A DNA stretch of 47,481 nucleotides from Bacilli bacterium (GTDB taxonomy: Bacteria; Bacillota_I; Bacilli_A; RFN20; CAG-449). A program made the translations under genes and the position numbers. This document shows, one piece after another, positions 41,852-47,481 of the stretch (position 1 is the stretch's first letter; every line of letters begins with the position of its first letter). Where the stretch lies: the NCBI GenBank assembly GCA_900755065.1, contig CAAEFC010000023.1, positions 1 through 47,481 of the forward strand, given 5' to 3'. The notes beneath the pieces were generated by a model, which was not told the origin of the DNA, did not search any database, and saw nothing but the letters and a program-made list of their open reading frames with translations.

Positions 41852-42567
41852 TCAAGAGAATAACGAGTATGCAGAATCCGCAGTTCAGGGAACTTCTGAA
41901 ATTGCGAAAGAGTTCGGCTTGCCGCGAGAAGAACCGGATCGTCGTCGAAGGGGAAGATCTGGTGGAGATGGCCTACGGGTCGGGACAGTTGGACGGTCTC
42001 ATCGCTTTGGACGAGCAGAGGCAGTACGGGGATATCGATCAGATCATCGTCAGTCCGGCGATGATGGCGCGGCTTTCCGGCAATAAGTCGCCGTCGAAAA
42101 TGCTCGGGCTGGCGCATCTGAACGAAGGCGCGGAGACCGGAGACCGCGTCGTGGTTCTCGACAACGTTCAGGATCCCGGAAACGTGGGAACAATCCTTCG
42201 CACGGCACTCAGTTTTTCCTATTCTTCCGTTGTTCTTCTTCCTCATTGCGCGTCGAAATTCAACGAGAAAGTGATCCAGTCGAGCAAGGGAGCCATTTTC
42301 AGGATTCCGATCTTTGAAAACGTCTCCCTCGAAGAACTGAAAGAAAGGGGCTTGAAGATCGTTTCGACCTCGCTTCAAGGCGCAGTCGATTACCGAACCG
42401 CGACAGTCCGAGAGCCTTTTGCGTTGGTTTTCGGCAACGAAGGTCAGGGAATTTCGGAGAATACGTTGCAAAACAGCGATCTTCTCATTAAAATAGAAAT
42501 GCACAACATGGATTCGCTGAATGTCGCCGTCGCCGCGGGCATTCTGATGAACCATTACCGGAAGTAA
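41848..42567 (+). CDS. SpoU/TrmH family RNA 2'-O-methyltransferase
   Basis: A 239-residue methylase with the SPOUT trefoil-knot fold. The N-terminal substrate-binding domain (RITSMQNPQFRELLKLRKSS) is followed by motif 1 VVVLDNVQDPGNVGTILRTA, motif 2 ALVFGNEGQGIS and motif 3 NVAVAAGILMNHY. It methylates ribose 2'-OH in rRNA or tRNA using SAM; the layout fits the YsgA/RlmB-like group, but the target base is not predictable. The start overlaps the stop of the YgjP-like gene (ATGA). Confidence 0.9.
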   Translation: MIKRITSMQNPQFRELLKLRKSSACREKNRIVVEGEDLVEMAYGSGQLDGLIALDEQRQYGDIDQIIVSPAMMARLSGNKSPSKMLGLAHLNEGAETGDRVVVLDNVQDPGNVGTILRTALSFSYSSVVLLPHCASKFNEKVIQSSKGAIFRIPIFENVSLEELKERGLKIVSTSLQGAVDYRTATVREPFALVFGNEGQGISENTLQNSDLLIKIEMHNMDSLNVAVAAGILMNHYRK

Positions 42568-42569
42568 AG

Positions 42570-43280
42570 ATGAAAACAGTACTGATTTGCACGCACGGGC
42601 TGATCAAAGACGCCCCGCACGACTTCGCCGAGTTCAAGAAATACATCGACGAGCAGCATTCCGACTACGAAGTGCGGCTTCTGATGCTCTACGATATCGC
42701 CGACAAAAAGACCTATAAATACAAACGGATGGAGGCGTTGCTCGATGCGACGATCGGGGAATACGAAAGCCGCGGATACCGCATCGTTCTGATCGGGTAT
42801 TCTTTCTCTTGCGGACTCTGCGCGAAGATGACGAAAAAGCATTCGATCGATCGCCTGGTCATCGTTTCGCCGACGTTGCACATTCTCACGCAGAGCGGAA
42901 TCCGTTATTATCTCAGCATGTTTTTCAAGGCGACCCGGATGCGAATGAAGGCCAGCGTCAACAAAAAGCGGAAAGAGAGTCTGAAAAAGAAGAATTCGTT
43001 TTATCTCGTCAATCTGCTGTTTTCCTGCTTTCACGTGCTGCACCGGACGAGGCGTTCGTTCCGCCTGATTCATCAGCCTCTGATGCTGATGTTCGGCGAG
43101 AAGGACGAGATCACCAAAACCCGGTATCTCTGCGCCATTCTGAAAGACGCGGATCGGTCGCCTTTCGTCGATATGCGTTACTACAAGGGGGCGAATCACA
43201 CATTCATCATGTCCCGTTCGCTCGATAAGTCGCGGTATTATTCCGACATCGTCGCGTTTTCTTCCGTTCCGGTTTTGTGA
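42570..43280 (+). CDS. Alpha/beta hydrolase-like protein
   Basis: A 236-residue soluble protein with alpha/beta-hydrolase layout: strand and turn VLICTHGLIKDAP, nucleophile elbow VLIGYSFSCGL, a later Asp in MLMFGEKDEIT and a His in KGANHTFIM. The elbow reads G-Y-S-F-S rather than the usual GxSxG, with Gly one position later. A basic insert (RMRMKASVNKKRKESLKKKN) forms a lid-like segment. Substrate unknown. It starts 2 nt after the methylase stop, so it belongs to the same operon. Confidence 0.75.
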   Translation: MKTVLICTHGLIKDAPHDFAEFKKYIDEQHSDYEVRLLMLYDIADKKTYKYKRMEALLDATIGEYESRGYRIVLIGYSFSCGLCAKMTKKHSIDRLVIVSPTLHILTQSGIRYYLSMFFKATRMRMKASVNKKRKESLKKKNSFYLVNLLFSCFHVLHRTRRSFRLIHQPLMLMFGEKDEITKTRYLCAILKDADRSPFVDMRYYKGANHTFIMSRSLDKSRYYSDIVAFSSVPVL

Positions 43281-43308
43281 GCATATTTTTCGCACGGTCA
43301 GAAAATCT

Positions 43309-43337
43309 TTGATTTTTCTTCGCCGATTGTATAGAAT
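43309..43337 (+). promoter_or_regulatory. Promoter of the ileS T-box transcript
   Basis: TTGATT (43309-43314), 17-nt spacer, TAGAAT (43332-43337). Confidence 0.75.
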
Positions 43338-43344
43338 AACGATA

Positions 43345-43566
43345 AAGGCGTAAGAAGACAGACGCCGGAAAGAAGATATTCAGAGAATTTCTCATCGGGT
43401 GAAAGAGAATATATCGGCTTTCCGAAACGGATCCCTTCCTAGCCGCAATCGTGAAGAGCAGTAAGGATTGCCGGTTGTGCGTTATAACTATTTCGAGGGT
43501 CCGGAAATTTTCCGGGAACTAAGGTGGTACCGCGTCGAACGACGTCCTTAGAGGGACGTTTTTTTG
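43345..43566 (+). ncRNA. T-box leader controlling ileS
   Basis: A tRNA-sensing riboswitch that terminates transcription unless uncharged tRNA binds. The T-box sequence AAGGTGGTACCGCG is at 43521-43534. The terminator is ACGTCC (43542-43547) with GGACGT (43554-43559) and a seven-T run (43559-43565). Stem I pairs CGGAAAG with CTTTCCG; the candidate specifier ATC (Ile) lies at 43413-43415, at the 3' side of the internal loop. Position before ileS agrees with isoleucine control. Confidence 0.92.
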
Positions 43567-43583
43567 TGGAGAAAGGAACATTT

Positions 43584-46316
43584 ATGGAACTCAAACAGAC
43601 ACTTTTGATGGGAAAAACCGATTTTGAAATGCGGGGTAATTTACCGCGAAAAGAGCCGGAAATGCTGAAAACCTGGGCGGAAGACAAAGTTTACGAAAAA
43701 CTGATCGCGAAGAACAAGGATCGTCGGGAATACGTGCTTCACGACGGGCCGCCTTATGCCAACGGGGATATGCACTGCGGCCACATGCTGAACCGGATCC
43801 TGAAAGACATCATTTTGCGCGAGAAAGCGATGGAAGGCTACGCCACGCCGTTTTATCCGGGTTGGGACACGCACGGTTTGCCGATCGAGAACGCGGTGAC
43901 CAAGAAAGGCGTCAATCGGAAGACCACGCCTCCGGCGGAGTTCAGAAAAAAGTGCGAAGAATACGCGTACGTTCAGGTCGAGCGGCAGATGAATCAGGTC
44001 AAAAGACTCGGCGTCGCCGCGGATTTCGATGACCGCTACCTGACTTTGCAGAAAAGTTTCGAGAAAAACGAGATTTCGGTATTCAAGGAGATGGCCCTGA
44101 AAGGTCTGATCTACAAGGGACTCAAACCGGTTTACTGGTCGTATTCCAGCGAATCGGCTCTGGCGGAGGCCGAAATCGAATATTACGATGTCGAAGCCAA
44201 GACGATTTTCGTCCGTTTTCAGGTCGTCGACGGAAAGGGGCTTCTCGCTCCGGAAACGGATTCGTTCGTGATCTGGACGACGACGCCGTGGACGATTCCG
44301 GCGAATCTGGCGATCTGCGTCAACGAATTGCTGGAATACGGGCTTTTTGCGACGGAAAAGGGAAATCTGGTCTTTTTGAAAGACCTCCGCGATGCGCTGA
44401 AAGAAAAACTTCATCTGGAAAAGTGCGATCTGATCCGGACGTTCAAAGGAAAAGAATTTGAGGGAATGACGACGAAGCACCCGCTGTACGATCGTACTTC
44501 CGTCTTGATTTTGGGAAATCACGTGACCGCGGATGCGGGAACCGGGTGCGTGCATACGGCTCCGGGACACGGCGCGGACGACTTTAACGTCGGGCAGAAA
44601 TACCACCTGCCGCCATACTGCCCGGTTGACGAACACGGCGTCATGGACAAGACCTGCGGCGAGCGGCTGAAAGGCTTGTTCTACGAGGACGCCAACGACG
44701 AAGTGATCCGGATGTTAGAAGAATGCGGGGCGCTGTTGTACACGGAAAAGATCGTTCACGCCTATCCGCACGACTGGCGGACGAAGAAACCGGTGATTTT
44801 CCGCGCGACGCCGCAATGGTTCTGTTCCATCGAAGCGATCCGCGATCAACTGCTGGCGGAAATCGACAAGGTGAACTGGACGCCTTCCTGGGGAAAACTC
44901 CGAATGCACAACATGATCAAGGACCGTTCCGATTGGTGCATCTCCCGTCAGCGGCTCTGGGGCGTTCCGATCCCGATCATCTACAACGAAGACGGATCGC
45001 CGATCATGGAAAAGGAAGTTTTCGAGCATATCGAGCATCTGATCGGGGAATACGGATCCAACGTCTGGTTCGAGCGGGAAGCCCGGGATCTTCTTCCGGA
45101 AGGGTATACGAATCCGCTTTCGCCGCACGGGCTGTTCAGAAAAGAAACTGACATCATGGACGTCTGGTTCGACTCGGGATCTTCGTTCCTCACCGAAATC
45201 GATCGGGGGAATTCCTTTCCGGTGGATCTCTACTTGGAAGGCAGCGATCAATACCGGGGCTGGTTCAATTCTTCGCTGATCATTTCCGTCGCCACGAAGG
45301 GCGTTGCCCCGTATAAGAACGTGGTTTCGCACGGCTTCATTCTGGACGGAAAAGGTCAGAAAATGTCGAAATCGCTGGGAAACGGCGTCGATCCGAATAA
45401 GATCATCGACACGTACGGCGCGGATGTTCTCCGCCTTTGGTGCGCGACGGTGGACTATCAGTCCGACGTCCGGATTTCCGACGAACTGATCCGCAAAGTT
45501 TCGGATACGTACCGGAAAATCCGGAATACATTCAAATTTATGCTGGCGAATCTGAACGACGGCGACCGGTCTTTCGATATCGAAAAGGACAGCGTCGAGG
45601 TTTCTTCCCGGCTGGGGAACTATCTGCTTTGCAGTCTGGAAAAGACCAAAAACGGTGCGCTGAACGCCTACGCCCGTTACGATTTCGCGAATGCGGTCTC
45701 GATCCTGATGAATTTTCTGACCGGCGATTGTTCGGCGCTTTACTTTTCGATCGCCAAAGATCCGCTGTACTGCAATGCGGCCGACGATCCGGTAAGAAGG
45801 GAATTCCAGACCGTGATCTACCGGATTCTGGATACGCTGTCGAAACTGTTCGCGCCGATCCTCTGCTTCACGATGGACGAAGTCTACCGCAGCATGGAAA
45901 GAAACCGGGACAAGCACATCGCGCTGAGCGATATGCCGAAAGCGACGAACGAGTACGATGAATCTTTCGCGGAGGAATTCGACCGGTTCAAAAAGGTCAG
46001 AGGCGAGGCGATGAAAGCGTTGGAAGACGCGCGGAATCGTGGGATCATCGGTTCTTCGCAGGAAGCCGCGATCGAAATCGCTTTGGACGACGACCGGACG
46101 GCGGCGCTGTTTGGTTCGTTCGACGAAGCGGAACTGAACCGCATCTTCATCGTCAGCCGGGTAAAAATCGCGGAGAAAACAGAAAAAGAACTGCGCGTCA
46201 GCGTCTCCCGTCACGAGGGACAGAAGTGCGAGCGGTGCTGGAACTATTTCGACGAACTTCTCGAAGCGGACGGAAACCGGATCTGTCCGCGTTGCAAAAA
46301 GGTGATCGAAGCATGA
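43584..46316 (+). CDS. ileS: Isoleucyl-tRNA synthetase
   Basis: Class I synthetase that charges tRNA-Ile. The 910 residues are typical of the bacterial, zinc-containing form. HIGH region: DGPPYANGDMHCGHMLNRIL (HCGH in place of HIGH); KMSKS loop: GKGQKMSKSLGNG; editing (CP1) domain with WTTTPWTIPANLA; the GWDTHGLPIE and WISRQRLWG-like WCISRQRLWGVPIP blocks; and a C-terminal four-Cys zinc module (CERCWNYF ... CPRCKK). The start follows GAGAAAGGAAC right after the T-box terminator; upstream frame extension lies inside the T-box. The stop overlaps lspA (ATGA). Confidence 0.97.
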   Translation: MELKQTLLMGKTDFEMRGNLPRKEPEMLKTWAEDKVYEKLIAKNKDRREYVLHDGPPYANGDMHCGHMLNRILKDIILREKAMEGYATPFYPGWDTHGLPIENAVTKKGVNRKTTPPAEFRKKCEEYAYVQVERQMNQVKRLGVAADFDDRYLTLQKSFEKNEISVFKEMALKGLIYKGLKPVYWSYSSESALAEAEIEYYDVEAKTIFVRFQVVDGKGLLAPETDSFVIWTTTPWTIPANLAICVNELLEYGLFATEKGNLVFLKDLRDALKEKLHLEKCDLIRTFKGKEFEGMTTKHPLYDRTSVLILGNHVTADAGTGCVHTAPGHGADDFNVGQKYHLPPYCPVDEHGVMDKTCGERLKGLFYEDANDEVIRMLEECGALLYTEKIVHAYPHDWRTKKPVIFRATPQWFCSIEAIRDQLLAEIDKVNWTPSWGKLRMHNMIKDRSDWCISRQRLWGVPIPIIYNEDGSPIMEKEVFEHIEHLIGEYGSNVWFEREARDLLPEGYTNPLSPHGLFRKETDIMDVWFDSGSSFLTEIDRGNSFPVDLYLEGSDQYRGWFNSSLIISVATKGVAPYKNVVSHGFILDGKGQKMSKSLGNGVDPNKIIDTYGADVLRLWCATVDYQSDVRISDELIRKVSDTYRKIRNTFKFMLANLNDGDRSFDIEKDSVEVSSRLGNYLLCSLEKTKNGALNAYARYDFANAVSILMNFLTGDCSALYFSIAKDPLYCNAADDPVRREFQTVIYRILDTLSKLFAPILCFTMDEVYRSMERNRDKHIALSDMPKATNEYDESFAEEFDRFKKVRGEAMKALEDARNRGIIGSSQEAAIEIALDDDRTAALFGSFDEAELNRIFIVSRVKIAEKTEKELRVSVSRHEGQKCERCWNYFDELLEADGNRICPRCKKVIEA

Positions 46317-46918
46317 AGGCGCGATTGAAAAGTTTCCACCTCTGGTGCGTCCGGTATCACGTCTATTACTATGCGGCGATGGTCGTTCTCCTGATCGCGG
46401 ATGTCGTCTCCAAAAAGGTTTTTGAAAGCCTGCTTATCGATGCGGATCAGCATCGGATCACGGTGATTCCCGGATTTTTCACGCTGAGTTTAGTCTACAA
46501 CACGGGCGCTTTTTCGGGAATGCTCGGTTCCAATCTGGCGGGACAGATCATTCTGACCCTGCTGTCGCTTGTCTGCGGCGCGGGAATGATTTTCGCATTC
46601 GTCCGGTTCGACCGGAAGTGGTCGTTTCTGGAAAAGATCGGTCTGACTCTGGCAATACCCGGAACGATCGGAAATCTGATCGACCGCGCGTTGATGATCT
46701 TCGGCTTGCAGGAAGGCGTCATCGACTTTCTGGAATTCGATCTGGGATTCATGGTCTGGAATACATTCAATTTCGCCGATACGTTTTTAGTCGTCGGCGT
46801 GATCGCTTTCGCTATCGGCTACGGCATACGCGACTATGCGAATTCCAAAAAGGAACGGAAAGCCCGCGAGGAATTCTACGATTCCAAAGCGGAAAGCGAG
46901 GAGAAAAAGGATGAATAA
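46313..46918 (+). CDS. lspA: Lipoprotein signal peptidase LspA
   Basis: Membrane aspartyl protease (type II signal peptidase) that cleaves prolipoproteins after lipid attachment. Four helices are visible, with the two catalytic aspartates in GNLIDRAL and FNFADTFLVVG, and the conserved LVYNTGAFSGML. The 201 residues exceed the usual 150-165: there is a 15-residue N-terminal extension and a charged C-terminal tail of about 35 residues (KKERKAREEFYDSKAESEEK). Coupled by overlaps to ileS and to the downstream pseudouridine synthase. It would process the island lipoprotein among others. Confidence 0.95.
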   Translation: MKARLKSFHLWCVRYHVYYYAAMVVLLIADVVSKKVFESLLIDADQHRITVIPGFFTLSLVYNTGAFSGMLGSNLAGQIILTLLSLVCGAGMIFAFVRFDRKWSFLEKIGLTLAIPGTIGNLIDRALMIFGLQEGVIDFLEFDLGFMVWNTFNFADTFLVVGVIAFAIGYGIRDYANSKKERKAREEFYDSKAESEEKKDE

Positions 46919-47481
46919 TTCGGTGGTTTCTCCGGAAGAAAGCGGTTTGCGCCTCGATCTGTATCTGACGCGTCTTCTGGACGGAAAATCGCGGAATTAC
47001 GCGCAGAAACTGATCCGCGAAGGGAAGTGCCGGGTCAATGGGGAAAGCGTCAAAGATTCCTACAAGGTCCGGGAAGGGGATCGCGTCGCTTTCGACCTTC
47101 TCGACGAAAAACCATTGGATCTGGTCAAAAAGGATATCCGTCTGGATATTCTCTATCAGGACGAAGATATCGTCGTCGTCAACAAGCCGCGCGGCATGGT
47201 GGTTCACCCTTCCAACGGCCATTACGACGGCGACACGCTGGTCAACGCGCTGCTCTATTCGATCGGAGACCTGTCGTCCATCAACGGCGTCATTCGTCCC
47301 GGCATCGTCCATCGGATCGACAAGAACACGTCGGGATTGCTCGTCGTCGCCAAAAACGACGAGGCGCATCTGTTTCTTTCGGCGCAATTGCAGGATCACA
47401 CGATGCATCGGGAATACTATGCTCTGGTCGAAGGCGTGATTCCGCATACCGACATCAAAATCGACGCGCCGATCGGAAGAG
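46911..47481 (+). CDS. RluA/RluD-family pseudouridine synthase (3' end outside window)
   Basis: The first 190 residues are visible; the gene runs off the window. An N-terminal S4 RNA-binding domain (RLDLYLTRLLDGKSRNYAQK, then GKCRVNGESV) precedes the catalytic domain with DIVVVNKPRGMVVHP and the active-site Asp in GIVHRIDKNTSGLLVVAK. Such enzymes isomerise uridines in 23S rRNA; RluD-type genes after lspA are standard in Bacillota. ATG 46911 overlaps the lspA end by 8 bp with GAGGAGAAAAAGG upstream. Confidence 0.93.
   Translation, partial: MNNSVVSPEESGLRLDLYLTRLLDGKSRNYAQKLIREGKCRVNGESVKDSYKVREGDRVAFDLLDEKPLDLVKKDIRLDILYQDEDIVVVNKPRGMVVHPSNGHYDGDTLVNALLYSIGDLSSINGVIRPGIVHRIDKNTSGLLVVAKNDEAHLFLSAQLQDHTMHREYYALVEGVIPHTDIKIDAPIGR

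Noticed and set aside
43524..43583. Upstream in-frame extension of ileS
   Set aside because: It lies in the T-box antiterminator/terminator; the ATG at 43584 has a proper ribosome-binding site and gives the standard IleRS N-terminus.
1..47481. CRISPR arrays, tRNA and rRNA genes
   Set aside because: No regularly spaced short repeats and no cloverleaf or rRNA-like sequence was seen on reading the window; a tRNA scan would confirm this.

Overview
The window reads as a Bacillota chromosome segment (best guess: an uncultured gut lineage of the Bacilli near Erysipelotrichia/RF39). The grounds are family membership and layout: an ileS gene behind a T-box leader, the order ileS-lspA-rluD, FeoA/FeoA/FeoB with the FeoB-associated Cys-rich peptide, PepV, YtpR, type III pantothenate kinase, an ECF-type vitamin importer subunit, and no outer-membrane genes. 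The backbone is about half G+C and tightly packed, with many ATGA start/stop overlaps. No tRNA, rRNA, CRISPR array, transposase or integrase was recognised. The taxonomic guess is inference.

Layout. 1-1889: 3' part of a repetitive secreted protein. 1949-9055: HD-domain protein, small membrane protein, ligA, a membrane protein, proS, a small unknown gene and coaX. 9104-9688 (minus): ECF transporter S component. 9911-13573: pepV-trmB-M42 peptidase-ytpR operon. 13628-17248: feo iron-uptake operon behind a strong promoter with three copies of a palindromic operator, then a metal-binding HMA protein. 17393-19257: an ECF sigma factor translationally coupled to a membrane-tethered serpin. 19455-21021: DUF2130 protein plus a small Cys-rich protein. 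28831-31606: murC and nicotinate phosphoribosyltransferase. 31975-33168 (minus): ackA. 33385-37664: glgB-glgP. 39966-47481: cvpA-like gene, DUF523, YgjP-like peptidase, SpoU methylase, hydrolase, T-box, ileS, lspA, rluD-family gene (cut by the window end).

Two A+T-rich accessory segments interrupt the backbone. The larger (about 21.1-28.8 kb) is one eight-gene operon: two secreted beta-rich proteins, a lipoprotein, a MacB-type ABC ATPase and permease flanked by two different membrane-fusion-like proteins, and a radical SAM enzyme with a complete seven-Cys SPASM domain. This is the exporter-plus-maturase layout of darobactin-type peptide systems, but in a Gram-positive setting and with unrecognised secreted partners. 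It is bracketed by an imperfect direct repeat of about 155 bp with a 33-bp identical core that contains the ribosome-binding region and first codons of murC. The left copy is a decayed murC start, so the island has entered at the 5' end of murC and left that gene intact.

The smaller accessory segment (37.7-39.8 kb) holds a WYL-type regulator gene split by a single in-frame TAA, a 51-residue basic protein, and a compact EndoU nuclease toxin with its probable immunity gene behind a large promoter-overlapping dyad. The most promising undescribed systems are the radical SAM/ABC/secreted-protein island and the sigma factor-serpin pair, which looks like a protease-sensing switch.
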